DNA of 64,000 nucleotides from Seramator thermalis. GTDB taxonomy: Bacteria; Bacteroidota; Bacteroidia; Bacteroidales; Dysgonomonadaceae. The stretch spans positions 310,001-374,000 of the forward strand of contig NZ_RXHS01000002.1 of assembly GCF_004138125.1 (NCBI RefSeq). The letters are read 5' to 3'. Shown in pieces: positions 26,446 through 35,011 of the stretch (positions within the stretch are counted from its first letter, which is position 1; each line of letters begins with the position of its first letter). The notes beneath the pieces are model-generated. The model had not been told where the DNA came from and made no database searches. It saw nothing but the letters and a program-made list of their open reading frames with translations. The position numbers and the translations under genes were made by a program.

Positions 26446-27972
26446 ATGGAAAATATCAATCGTATCGGGTTTGACAATGAGAAATATTTGCAGGAACAGA
26501 GTAAAGCCATCTTGGAGCGAGTAAATCAATTCGACGGGAAACTTTATCTCGAATTTGGCGGTAAAATCCTATACGATTATCATGCTGCACGCGTGCTTCC
26601 CGGGTTTGCGCCCAATGTCAAGATGCAGCTGCTGCAAAGCCTGAAGGACAAAGTGGATGTCATCATGTGCATTTATGCCGGCGACATCGAACGCAACAAA
26701 ATCCGCGCCGATTTCGGCATTACCTATGATGTGGATGTACTCAAGAGCATCGACGATCTCAAGTGGTACGGCATTGATGTAACGGCGGTAGTCATCACCC
26801 GGTTCACCGGTCAGCCAGCAGCAATGGCCTTCAAGAACAAACTCGAACTTCGCGGCATAAAAGTTTATCTTCACTATCCCACAAAAGGTTATCCTAAAAA
26901 TGTAGATCTGATTGTGAGCGACGAAGGTTATGGTGCCAATGCCTATATCGAAACCGATAAGCCGATTGTCGTGGTCACAGGGCCGGGCCCCGGAAGCGGC
27001 AAACTTGCCACTGCCTTGGGAAATCTCTATCACGAATATCGAAAAGGCAACAGAGCAGGTTATGCCAAATTCGAAACTTTTCCGGTGTGGGATTTGCCGC
27101 TCGATCATTTGGTAAATACCGCTTACGAGGCTGCTACGGCAGATTTGCGTGATGTGAACATGATCGACCCTTATCACCTGAAAGCATACGGTAAAATTGT
27201 CGTTAACTACAACCGCGATATCGAAGCATTCGGTTTGCTGAAAAAGATTTTGGAAAAAATCACCGAAGGTGCTTCCGTTTACCAATCACCTACCGATATG
27301 GGTGTTAATCGCATCAGTGCAGGTATTATCGACGACGAAGTGTGCCAAAAAGCAGCTTACCAGGAAATTATTCGTCGTCATTTACAAAGTTTTGTCGAAT
27401 ATGCTATGGGACGAACAGGTAAGGATACGGTGGAACGTACAACGGAAATCATGCGCAAAGTGGGGGCAAAAGACGAAGACCGGCGGGTTGTTGAACCGGC
27501 ACGAAATGCGGCCAAAGAAGCCGAAAGGTGTGGCAAAGGTTATGCAGGCATTTATTGTGGCGCGGCCATCGAATTGCACGACGGAACCATCGTAACCGGT
27601 AAAAACTCGCCGCTGCTGCATGCATCTTCGAGCATGATTCTGAATGCGACAAAGTATCTTGCAGGACTGCCGGACAACATGATACTTTTGCCCGAAAACA
27701 TTATCGATTCGGTTACTCATCTCAAAAAAGATATTTTGAACGGGAAGAATGTCAGTCTGGATGTAGAAGAAACGCTCATCGCTCTATCGATCAGTGCCAT
27801 TTCGAATCCTGCGGCACAAATGGCTTTGCAAAAACTCACCGAACTGCACAACTGCGAAATGCACTCCACGCACATACCTACTCCGGGTGACGAGGCGGGA
27901 CTTCGAAAACTGAAAGTGAACGTTACGTGCGATCCGGTTTTTTCGAGTAAAAGACTTTTCGTGAGTGAATAA
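26446..27972 (+). CDS. DUF1846 (UPF0371) family protein
   Basis: 508 residues, soluble. The whole length matches the DUF1846 family: GFDNEKYLQEQSKAILERV, LYLEFGGKILYDYHAARVLPGF, GPGPGSGKLATALGNLYHE (a phosphate-loop-like glycine segment), TDMGVNRISAGI, and HASSSMILNATKYLAGLP. Crystal structures in this family show a nucleotide-binding-like fold, but no activity is established. It is a single-gene unit between queF and the convergent DUF6496 gene. Confidence 0.9.
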   Translation: MENINRIGFDNEKYLQEQSKAILERVNQFDGKLYLEFGGKILYDYHAARVLPGFAPNVKMQLLQSLKDKVDVIMCIYAGDIERNKIRADFGITYDVDVLKSIDDLKWYGIDVTAVVITRFTGQPAAMAFKNKLELRGIKVYLHYPTKGYPKNVDLIVSDEGYGANAYIETDKPIVVVTGPGPGSGKLATALGNLYHEYRKGNRAGYAKFETFPVWDLPLDHLVNTAYEAATADLRDVNMIDPYHLKAYGKIVVNYNRDIEAFGLLKKILEKITEGASVYQSPTDMGVNRISAGIIDDEVCQKAAYQEIIRRHLQSFVEYAMGRTGKDTVERTTEIMRKVGAKDEDRRVVEPARNAAKEAERCGKGYAGIYCGAAIELHDGTIVTGKNSPLLHASSSMILNATKYLAGLPDNMILLPENIIDSVTHLKKDILNGKNVSLDVEETLIALSISAISNPAAQMALQKLTELHNCEMHSTHIPTPGDEAGLRKLKVNVTCDPVFSSKRLFVSE

Positions 27973-28023
27973 TTGTTGCAATCATTTCCCAATTCGAATG
28001 GATTGGAAGTGTATCGACAAAGA

Positions 28024-28233
28024 TTATTTCGTTTTTTTATCTTTTGTCTTTTTAGATTTTGAAGGCTTTTTCGGCACTTTATAGCCTTCTTGTTCGGCTT
28101 CCGATATTCCGATGGCAATGGCCTGATCGCGGTCGCTTACTTTTTTCCCCGATGAAGTTTTGAGTTTGCCTTTCTTGAATTCGTGCATCACTTCGCCGAT
28201 TTTTTGCTGTGCTTTTTTCGAATACTTTGCCAT
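28024..28233 (-). CDS. Small basic DUF6496 protein
   Basis: 69 residues, about a third Lys/Arg. MAKYSKKAQQKIGEVMHEFK, then the LKTSSGKKVSDRDQAIAIGISEAEQEG segment typical of DUF6496, then a Lys/Ser-rich tail. Related proteins are small, basic and possibly DNA-binding, but no function is known. It converges on the DUF1846 gene with about 50 nt between the stops. Confidence 0.8.
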   Translation of the reverse strand: MAKYSKKAQQKIGEVMHEFKKGKLKTSSGKKVSDRDQAIAIGISEAEQEGYKVPKKPSKSKKTKDKKTK

Positions 28234-28437
28234 AACGATTTTATTTTGTTCATAAATTCATCTTATTTTAAGAACGTTCCATCGAATAAAATGTTTCGAT
28301 ACGTCTATCTGTAATCCTTATCGATTGTTAAACAGGATAATTATGACTTTCAGGCTATGGAAAATTTGAATAAATTTCAACTTTGCTCCACGGAATCTGT
28401 TAGATAATACAGCTTCATCTTATTAGAACCTTGCATT

Positions 28438-28860
28438 ATGAATTCTCAAAAAATAGAACCGGCGAAAATCCTTCTGGCTAAAAATATAAAACCGACGCCC
28501 ATCAGACTGAAAGTGTTGGAGACTCTTCTTTCGCAAACGCATGCCATGCGACTTTATGATATCGAAAATATTTTGGATGGAGTGGAAAGGACGTCGATCT
28601 TCAGGGCTATTAAGAATTTCGAGAAAAACAATTTAGTGCACGAGATCGATGACGGTTCCGGCGCTACAAAGTTTGCTTTATGTGAAGATCGATGTGAATG
28701 TAATTTGGAAGATCTGCATGTTCACTTCTTTTGTAAGATTTGCGAACAAACTTTTTGTTTGCAACAATTGCAGATTCCTTCGATGGAACTGCCTCCGGAA
28801 TTTGTTGTGGAATCGGCAAATTTTGTGATCAAAGGTATTTGTGCCAATTGCAATACTTGA
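28438..28860 (+). CDS. Fur-family metal-responsive repressor
   Basis: 140 residues. The N-terminal winged helix (about 12-80) contains PTPIRLKVLETLLSQTHAM and a VERTSIFRAIKNFEKNNLVH recognition region. The dimerisation half has HVHFFCKICEQTFCL and the terminal CANC pair, a structural Zn site. It lacks the long HHH-rich loop of classic Fur, suggesting a Zur-like or other metal specificity, which I cannot fix. The next gene is a cation transporter, and a perfect 7-1-7 inverted repeat (28864-28878) sits between them, an expected operator size for this family. Confidence 0.88.
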   Translation: MNSQKIEPAKILLAKNIKPTPIRLKVLETLLSQTHAMRLYDIENILDGVERTSIFRAIKNFEKNNLVHEIDDGSGATKFALCEDRCECNLEDLHVHFFCKICEQTFCLQQLQIPSMELPPEFVVESANFVIKGICANCNT

Positions 28861-28863
28861 TTT

Positions 28864-28878
28864 TGCAACACTGTTGCA
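28864..28878. promoter_or_regulatory. Putative operator for the Fur-family regulator
   Basis: TGCAACA-C-TGTTGCA, a perfect 7-1-7 inverted repeat. It begins 4 nt after the regulator's stop and ends 14 nt before the -7 element TATTTTTG (28892-28899) of the transporter gene. A repressor here would cover the promoter's upstream half. The 7-1-7 design is the pattern known for Fur, Zur and PerR boxes. Confidence 0.6.
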
Positions 28879-28891
28879 TCACATTTCAGCT

Positions 28892-28899
28892 TATTTTTG
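28892..28899 (+). promoter_or_regulatory. -7 element of the cation transporter gene
   Basis: TATTTTTG (TAnnTTTG), 23 nt before the ATG at 28922 and just downstream of the candidate operator. No TTTG at ideal spacing. Confidence 0.5.
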
Positions 28900-28921
28900 T
28901 TTGCGATTTTACAGCCAGAAT

Positions 28922-29554
28922 ATGATGGAAAACGAACAAAAACTGTATCGAAAAGCTTTATCATTGAGCTTATTTACAATTTTCTACAATATTGTCGAGG
29001 GCATTGTTTCTTTGTTTTTCGGGTATCGGGACGAAACCTTGGCCCTTTTCGGTTTTGGCCTCGATAGTTTTATAGAGGTGTTGTCGGGAGTCGGAATATT
29101 TACGATGATTCTCCGAATTCGCAAAAACCAAACGATGGAAAAGAGCAAATTTGAACATGCTGCTCTCAAAATCACCGGAACCGCTTTTTATCTTCTCTCA
29201 CTCGGATTGGTTGTTGGAAGTGTCATGAATATAATTACCCGACATAAACCGGAGACCACCCGATGGGGCATCATCATTTCTGTCCTATCGATTTTGATTA
29301 TGTATTGGTTGATGAGATCAAAACAAAAAGTGGGCAGGGAACTTGATTCGGAGCCTATAATGGCCGATGCTAATTGTACCAAAATATGTATTTACATGTC
29401 GGTTGTTCTCCTTTTGTCGAGTCTCATCTATGAAGTTACGGGGTTTGCTTATGCGGATGTCATCGGATCGATAGGATTGATTTATTTTTCCGTTTCGGAA
29501 GGGAAAGAAGCTTTTGAAAAATCGCAGGGAAAAGAGTGTTCCTGCGATTCGTAA
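28922..29554 (+). CDS. CDF-type cation transporter, short form
   Basis: 211 residues from the first of two adjacent ATG codons (28922 or 28925); a longer frame upstream would overlap the regulator. Five or six membrane segments are visible: LSLFTIFYNIVEGIVSLFFG, LALFGFGLDSFIEVLSGVG (with the metal-site pattern FGLDSFIE), the AFYLLSLGLVVGSV segment, IIISVLSILIMYWLM, MADANCTKICIYMSVVLLLSS and YADVIGSIGLIYFSV. Pairs of D/E/H in transmembrane helices 2 and 5 are the metal sites of this family. It ends in CSCDS, a short Cys pair. The cytoplasmic C-terminal domain of larger CDF pumps is absent. Its partner is probably the Fur-like regulator. Confidence 0.82.
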   Translation: MMENEQKLYRKALSLSLFTIFYNIVEGIVSLFFGYRDETLALFGFGLDSFIEVLSGVGIFTMILRIRKNQTMEKSKFEHAALKITGTAFYLLSLGLVVGSVMNIITRHKPETTRWGIIISVLSILIMYWLMRSKQKVGRELDSEPIMADANCTKICIYMSVVLLLSSLIYEVTGFAYADVIGSIGLIYFSVSEGKEAFEKSQGKECSCDS

Positions 29555-29575
29555 AGCTTCATGCAAATCTCGCGT

Positions 29576-30151
29576 TCATGATAATTGCGATCGGAGTTTT
29601 GTTAAGCTTCGATGGATTAAATTTCGGAGCGATTGGTAATTTATATCCATAAGCGTGCAAATTTCGTCATATTTCTTTTCTTCGATAAAATAAAGAGTAA
29701 TGGCTTCACGCTGCCTGTGTGAGAGTTTTGTCATGAAGAAAGCTACTTTCACGTTGTCGTAATCTTCTTTTTCTTTCAGAAGATATTCTTTTTCCACGTT
29801 TTCAGAAGATGCAACTTGATAGCTTTCAATTTCTTTTTCGGTAAAATAAGCTTTTCTCCTTATTTCGTCTAAAATTTTGTTTCTTAATGTACTAAACAAA
29901 TAAGATTTGATATCTTGGATATCGGATAAATCTTGACGTTTATTGTATATTTTAATAAATACATCGTGAATGCAGTCTTTCAGCAATTCCTTATCGCTAG
30001 TGATTTTGCTGCCAAAATGGTAGAGAACGTTCACATACGTATCGTAGAAATGTGAAAATGCATCCATATCTCCCTTTAGAAATTCTTGAAACAGAGTTGT
30101 GTCGTCTTGATGATTGGCCTCGTTAATGGCCGATTTGTGTTTGGTTTGCAT
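29576..30151 (-). CDS. RNA polymerase ECF-type sigma factor
   Basis: 191 residues. Sigma region 2: LFQEFLKGDMDAFSHFYDTY, then LKDCIHDVFIKIYNKRQDL and IKSYLFSTLRNKILDEIRRK. Region 4: LSHRQREAITLYFIEEKKYDEICTLM followed by the NYQSLRNLIHRSLTKLR recognition helix. Bacteroidetes sigma factors of this class usually sit beside an FecR-type anti-sigma and a SusC/SusD pair, but none is adjacent here. A TAAGTTTG element (30197-30204, minus strand) lies 46 nt upstream of its start. Confidence 0.9.
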   Translation of the reverse strand: MQTKHKSAINEANHQDDTTLFQEFLKGDMDAFSHFYDTYVNVLYHFGSKITSDKELLKDCIHDVFIKIYNKRQDLSDIQDIKSYLFSTLRNKILDEIRRKAYFTEKEIESYQVASSENVEKEYLLKEKEDYDNVKVAFFMTKLSHRQREAITLYFIEEKKYDEICTLMDINYQSLRNLIHRSLTKLRSQLS

Positions 30152-30297
30152 CTTGGAATTAAAAATTTAAAAATATTTGTTTTTCGTAACCGGATGCAAA
30201 CTTAGGGTTGTAACACAACTTTGGGTGGTAAATTTTGGTTTTTTAATGGAAAAAATCGGTATGTGTGTTATAAAACACGTTTTGTTTTCAAAAAAAT

Positions 30298-30322
30298 ATC
30301 CCTTGTCTTTTCTGAAAGGGAT
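30298..30322 (-). terminator. Intrinsic terminator after the GH43 gene
   Basis: ATCCCTT / AAGGGAT stem, followed on the minus strand by a T tract (the A run at 30289-30296). It lies about 90 nt past the GH43 stop and before the sigma factor gene. Confidence 0.7.
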
Positions 30323-30412
30323 GAGTGAGGGTGTATTTTAATAGAAATACGCCCCCATTTTTACGAATAATGCAATTGTGATTTATATGGGCATGGCGTG
30401 GATATGGGGATT

Positions 30413-31381
30413 TCAATTTAACGGACGTGCATCAACTCCATCGTTGGTAATAGCAATGGGAACAATTTGTCCATTGACATCGAATTGCATTTTTTCAATG
30501 CACGTAACGCGCGAGTTTCCATCTGACTCGGACAATGGGCGACGATGATAGACGATGTACCATTCGTCGGTGTTTGGTATGTTTATCACCGAATTATGTC
30601 CTGCGCCGGTTGCAATATTCGTATTTTGCTCTAAAACGATGCCAATCCGCTCGAAAGGGCCTAAAGGTGAATCGGCTATGGCATAAGCCACTCGATAGTC
30701 GGGGCCGGTCCAGCCGCCTTCCGACCACATGAAGTAATATTTTCCGTTTCGATAAAACATCACCGGTCCTTCAACATAACCCTCAGGGGTAATTTCTTTG
30801 AAAATTGTTCCATCTTCGAAAGGAAGAAAGTCGGTAAAATCGTTATTAAGTCGGGTAATGTTGCAATGGCGCCATCCTCCGTATATCATGTAGTATTGGC
30901 CATCGATATCTCTGAAAACGAATTGATCGATCGGTTGAGCACCATTGTGAAATTTGTCGAGCAAGGGTTTTCCCAAATAATCGCGATACGGCCCTTCGGG
31001 TTGTTTCGCAACGGCTATTCCAATCCCTCCTTCGCTTTGGTTGTCTTGAATATCGTTGGCTGCAAAAAATAAAAAATATTGACCCTCTTTTTCTACAATT
31101 GCAGGAGCCCACATCGCTTTATGAGCCCATTTTACACTTGCAGTGTCGAGGATATTGCCGTGTTTTGTCCAGCGTACCAAATCGGGAGAAGAAAAAGCAT
31201 CCATGAAAACCTGTTTTTCATAAGGCGCCGAATAGGTTGGGAAAATCCAATAGCGGTTGTTAAAAATTGCTGCTTCGGGGTCGGCATACCAACCCGGAAA
31301 GAGAGGATTCCCCGATTTTTGGGAAAAAGATTCGCCACTAAAGAGGATCGTCAGCGAAATAAATACAAGAAACTTGTTCAT
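30413..31381 (-). CDS. GH43 secreted exo-glycosidase (arabinofuranosidase/xylosidase-like)
   Basis: 322 residues from MNKFLVFISLTILF; four residues upstream in the open frame are ignored. Signal peptide about 1-20. The five-bladed propeller shows the three acids of GH43: Asp34 in WYADPEAAIF (base), Asp152 in PIDQFVFRD (pKa modulator) and Glu204 in YVEGPVMFYRNGKYYFMWSEGG (acid). Most relatives release alpha-L-arabinofuranose or beta-D-xylose. It is solitary, with no SusC/SusD nearby, so it probably serves as an accessory enzyme. A TATCTTTG -7 element lies at 31542-31549 (minus strand). Confidence 0.9.
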   Translation of the reverse strand: MNKFLVFISLTILFSGESFSQKSGNPLFPGWYADPEAAIFNNRYWIFPTYSAPYEKQVFMDAFSSPDLVRWTKHGNILDTASVKWAHKAMWAPAIVEKEGQYFLFFAANDIQDNQSEGGIGIAVAKQPEGPYRDYLGKPLLDKFHNGAQPIDQFVFRDIDGQYYMIYGGWRHCNITRLNNDFTDFLPFEDGTIFKEITPEGYVEGPVMFYRNGKYYFMWSEGGWTGPDYRVAYAIADSPLGPFERIGIVLEQNTNIATGAGHNSVINIPNTDEWYIVYHRRPLSESDGNSRVTCIEKMQFDVNGQIVPIAITNDGVDARPLN

Positions 31382-31737
31382 AGGGATATGCATATTGGAA
31401 TTGATCGAATAAAATTGTCGGATTTCTCTTTTTTAACTCGTTTGCAGGTGAGCTTCTATTGGGCTCTTTTTCATAAACAGGAGCATTCGTTTGGAATTGT
31501 TGCAAGTGTATTTTGTCATGACTATTTCATATATTCAGCTGCAAAGATAGCAGAAAATAGACAAAGCACCGTTAAGGTATATAAAAATAGAGTGAATCGA
31601 CAAATCATTTATTTTTATCGATGAAATAGAAATACGAAACGATCAATCTATGTTTTTCTCCTGTCAACGCTTTTAATAATATGAATAACAGTAGGATAAG
31701 AATCGTTAATAGATGAACATCGGATTAAACGTTTGCT
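31382..31737. other. Divergent intergenic region between GH43 and the small secreted protein
   Basis: About 355 nt, AT-rich, without a gene. It holds the minus-strand -7 element of the GH43 gene (31542-31549). The plus-strand -7 element of the next gene begins at its end. Confidence 0.5.
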
Positions 31738-31745
31738 TACTTTTG
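31738..31745 (+). promoter_or_regulatory. -7 element for the small secreted protein
   Basis: TACTTTTG, matching TAnnTTTG, 42 nt before the ATG at 31788. No clear -33 box. Confidence 0.4.
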
Positions 31746-31787
31746 AGAGTCAATATTACGATTTTTATGTAGAACCATTAAAATGAA

Positions 31788-32228
31788 ATGAAAATGAAAA
31801 AAATTGGTATTTTGGCGTTTGTCGCCCTGTTTACAATGAGTATTTCTGTTTCGGCACAAGATGCGACCCGACAGAAAACTACTCCCAGAGAAATGAAATG
31901 GACCGCCGCGCAACGTGCCGAACAAATGGCAAAACGATTGGAGCTGATGGCAGAGCAAAAGGCGCAGGTAGAAAAAGTGTTGGAAAAACAAGATGCGCAA
32001 CGTGCCGAACAAATGGCAAAAGCTCGAGAGATGCGAGAGAATCAGCAAGCTACTCGGGAAGAAATGAGAGCTGAAAGGCAAAAACAGATTGAAGCCAATG
32101 ATTCCGAATTGGAGCAAATCATTGGTAAGGAAAAAATGGATCAATGGAAAGCCATACGTGCCGAACGGATGAGGAATATGCGCAACGGAAATGGAATGAG
32201 GGGAAACAAACCTAAAGTCGGCAAATAA
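31788..32228 (+). CDS. Small secreted Gln/Glu/Met-rich helical protein (DUF4890/Spy-like)
   Basis: 146 residues (a second ATG lies 6 nt in). A clear signal peptide ends near VSAQ (about residue 24). The mature part is highly charged and helical, with repeats QRAEQMAKRLELMAEQK and QRAEQMAKAREMRENQ; a 27-nt stretch is copied exactly at 31908-31934 and 31995-32021. It ends in a Met/Arg/Asn-rich tail. Length, signal and composition resemble the Bacteroidales DUF4890 group and Spy/CpxP-like periplasmic proteins, but I cannot place it with certainty. It is a single-gene unit with its own terminator. Confidence 0.7.
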   Translation: MKMKKIGILAFVALFTMSISVSAQDATRQKTTPREMKWTAAQRAEQMAKRLELMAEQKAQVEKVLEKQDAQRAEQMAKAREMRENQQATREEMRAERQKQIEANDSELEQIIGKEKMDQWKAIRAERMRNMRNGNGMRGNKPKVGK

Positions 32229-32265
32229 ATTTGCATCCGAGAAAGCTAATTGTCACTTATCAAAA

Positions 32266-32306
32266 AAATCCTCCGAAAGAAAATGTAATTTGTTTCGGGG
32301 GATTTT
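32266..32306 (+). terminator. Intrinsic terminator after the small secreted protein
   Basis: AAATCCTCCGAAA (32266-32278) pairs with TTTCGGGGGATTT (32293-32305) with one G-T pair; a short T run follows. It is 38 nt past the stop. Confidence 0.75.
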
Positions 32307-32622
32307 ATTCGTGTGGCTTTTATCCAAATTAAAGATGAAAAATCCTGGTTGGTCGATGAAATCGAACAGTTAGTCTATTCGTTTTGGACGAAACAAACAG
32401 CAAACATATTTTTGTAACGAAAATCAGGTTAAATGGGTTAATAACTAAATTTTCATTCACAACATGTAAGTTGTATTTTCATGTTATTTAGAGAGCGGCA
32501 GGCTGTGATTTAGCCGGCCGCTTTTCGCATTCTTATAAAAAATGATTGCGGTACTAAATTGTATTTAAACAAAAGTGCTCATATAAACGTTCTTTGAGCA
32601 TTCGCATCGGATAATTTCTTTG
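32307..32622. other. Intergenic region before the MFS gene
   Basis: About 315 nt with no gene. A GGCAGGCTGTGATTTAGCCGGCCGC stretch near 32490-32520 is G/C-rich against the AT-rich flanks, but I do not recognise it. Confidence 0.4.
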
Positions 32623-33981
32623 ATGAAACGATTTTTCCCAATCCTGATAAATGTTGCAACTGCCAACACCAGCGCCTATTTTTTGTGGAGTGCATTTTCT
32701 TTTTGGATATATCTGGAAACCAAATCCGTACTGATCCTATCCATTCTGAGTGGAACCTATATGTTGCTGGTTACCTTGTCGAGCATGCTGTTCGGCACGA
32801 TTGTGGATAAATATAAAAAGAAACGAGTCATCACGTTGGCATCTGTTGTAACACTCGCTCTGCTGTGTGTATCGGGATGGGTAATGCACTTTGAACCGAA
32901 GTCTCAAATTTCACAATTATCGTCTCCGTCATTTTGGCTTTTTTCGATACCTTTATTGTTGGCAGCTCTCGCCTGCAATTTGCGCGGGATAGCATTGTCC
33001 ACTACGGTTTCTATTCTGGTAGAAAAAGAGAATTATGCACGTGCAAACGGATTAATCGGAATGGTGCAGGGGGTAGGGATGATTGCCAATACCGTTTTCA
33101 GTGGACTAATCATTGGGCAGTTAGGCCTGGACTGGGCAATGTATATTACCCTGATTGTGTCGGCAGTGATGCTTATTCATCTGTTTTTTGTGCCTATAGC
33201 CGAAGATCACATCGTTCACGATCCAAAATTGCAAAACAAAAGAATAGATTTTAGTGGAGCACTCCGAGCCATTCATGTTATTCCGGGACTGATGGGGCTT
33301 ATTATTTTTACCACTTTCAACAATTTTATAGGCGGAGTCATTATGGTTTTGCTTGATCCGTACGGGTTGTCGATTTTTCGCGTCGAAGTGTGGGGAGTCG
33401 TGCTCGGATTTACAGGATCGGGTTTCATTTTTGGCGGACTGATCATCAGTCGTCTCGGCTTGGGAAAACGGCCGGTAAAAACCCTTCTTTGGGGATATGT
33501 GATTACAAGTTTAATCTGTGTTGTCTTTACTCTTCGCGAATGGGCACCACTATTTGTACTGGGGATGTTTTTGTATATGATATCTGTTCCTTTTATCGAA
33601 GCTGCCGAACAAACAATTATTCAAACAATAGTGCCAAAACATACGCAAGGACGTGTTTTTGGATTTGCTCAAACGGTTGAATCTGCAGCAACTCCGATTT
33701 CTATTTTTATCATCGGCCCTTTCGCGCAATTTTCGCTTATCCCGTTTATGAACAGTGATTCGGGCAAAAAAGCGTTCGGATGGTTGCTGGGTGAAGGATC
33801 TACACGTGGAATAGCATTGACCTTTTTAATAGCGGGGATTTTGATGTTGATAATCTCGTTGGTTGCATTTCGTACCAGAGCTTATAGAATTTTGTCCGAT
33901 ACTTTCTCGAAAAAGTTGCAAATTGCAGAGACCGAAAAAATAAGTTCAGAAAAGGGGAACAGAATTCATATCGAAGATTAG
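32623..33981 (+). CDS. MFS transporter, drug-exporter-like
   Basis: 452 residues from the ATG at 32623 (a TTG codon 3 nt upstream is not needed). Twelve membrane segments. Loop 2-3 carries the MFS signature GTIVDKYKKKRVITL. Wording such as SAFSFWIYLETKSVLILS and ANGLIGMVQGVGMIANTVFSGLI places it with the MFS_3/MefA-EntS type of efflux carriers for drugs or siderophores. The C-terminus is a short charged cytoplasmic tail. It overlaps the end of the convergent HU/SPOR gene by 4 nt. The substrate is not predictable. Confidence 0.85.
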   Translation: MKRFFPILINVATANTSAYFLWSAFSFWIYLETKSVLILSILSGTYMLLVTLSSMLFGTIVDKYKKKRVITLASVVTLALLCVSGWVMHFEPKSQISQLSSPSFWLFSIPLLLAALACNLRGIALSTTVSILVEKENYARANGLIGMVQGVGMIANTVFSGLIIGQLGLDWAMYITLIVSAVMLIHLFFVPIAEDHIVHDPKLQNKRIDFSGALRAIHVIPGLMGLIIFTTFNNFIGGVIMVLLDPYGLSIFRVEVWGVVLGFTGSGFIFGGLIISRLGLGKRPVKTLLWGYVITSLICVVFTLREWAPLFVLGMFLYMISVPFIEAAEQTIIQTIVPKHTQGRVFGFAQTVESAATPISIFIIGPFAQFSLIPFMNSDSGKKAFGWLLGEGSTRGIALTFLIAGILMLIISLVAFRTRAYRILSDTFSKKLQIAETEKISSEKGNRIHIED

Positions 33982-34955
33982 TGAGCACGTTTCATAATCC
34001 AAGCATCGGAATGGTTGGGATATTGTTTGTGAAGTGTTCTCAAGTAATTTTCTGCTTCGGCGCGATCCGTGAAAACAGCCGTATATAAATCGATACGTCC
34101 GGGTCTTTCCAACCAATACACTTGTGAAAATCCTTCAGCCTTCAATGTTCGTTCGGTAAATTCAGCACCTGAACGAAGTTCGTAAACACCCAAAACGATA
34201 TAATACTTTGTTTCGGGTTTCACTTCCGTGTCCGATTCTTGGTTCGCCGATAATTTACCGGCATGAGGTTTGTTGTCGGATAAGGCAGGTGTTGAATTTT
34301 GTTTCCCCAAAACAGGTTGGGAAACAGGATCGCTGAAATTTTTCGATGAATTATTCATAAAAAGTGCACTTTCAGATAAAATATTTGCACTTTGTGAGGC
34401 AGGAACATTTTTATCGAAAGGCGTCATCAAAAAGATAAAAACGGCTATCACGGCCGCAACGCCGCTTGCAATGCCTATGTGTCGAAGAGGGGGTTGGAGG
34501 CGACGTGTTTTTTTTCGCGCACTTGGTGCAGATGGCTGCATCTGAATGATCGGTTTCAACGAAACTTGCGATAAACCAAAGTATTCGGGACGAATAAATT
34601 TATTGGGAGAGAACACATAATGTCCTTCGTCGTTAACCCGAAAACTACCCAAATCACCAAAGAGTAGCGATTCGCTGGATGACAAAGATATTTTCAGCTC
34701 CTCCACTTGTTTCTCGATGAGCCGATTAGCTTCTTCGAATGAAATATCATGCATTCGCATGAATGATTCGGTTAACAGGCCGTCGTTGTGTGAGAGTTCC
34801 TGGTTGAAGAGCAACTCATATTCAGGAGGTGCGAAAGAGGCTAATCCTATTTTTCGAGCAGGATTACAATTGAGCACGAATCCGCCAAAGTGAGGAACAA
34901 TGACGCACAGGTGTGTGTGTAATAGAAATTCGATATGTGAAACAAGCTCATTCAT
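33978..34955 (-). CDS. CCDC81-like HU-domain protein with membrane anchor and SPOR domain
   Basis: 325 residues. Residues about 1-60 and 65-135 match the two prokaryotic CCDC81-like HU domains of Bacteroidetes (CVIVPHFGGFVLNCNPA, then LLFGDLGSFRVNDEGHYVFSPN). One membrane segment follows at about 155-180 (IGIASGVAAVIAVFIFLM), then a Ser/Asn-rich linker, and a SPOR domain about 240-320 (KYYIVLGVYELRSGAEF, AENYLRTLHKQYPNHSDAWI). SPOR domains bind denuded septal glycan, so a link between DNA or the cell body and the division septum is plausible. Its start is 56 nt after the ruvC stop. Confidence 0.87.
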   Translation of the reverse strand: MNELVSHIEFLLHTHLCVIVPHFGGFVLNCNPARKIGLASFAPPEYELLFNQELSHNDGLLTESFMRMHDISFEEANRLIEKQVEELKISLSSSESLLFGDLGSFRVNDEGHYVFSPNKFIRPEYFGLSQVSLKPIIQMQPSAPSARKKTRRLQPPLRHIGIASGVAAVIAVFIFLMTPFDKNVPASQSANILSESALFMNNSSKNFSDPVSQPVLGKQNSTPALSDNKPHAGKLSANQESDTEVKPETKYYIVLGVYELRSGAEFTERTLKAEGFSQVYWLERPGRIDLYTAVFTDRAEAENYLRTLHKQYPNHSDAWIMKRAH

Positions 34956-35011
34956 AACGCAAAGATAAAAAGTTTTGTTAAATCACTTCTCGAAAGATTG
35001 AAAATTTATTG

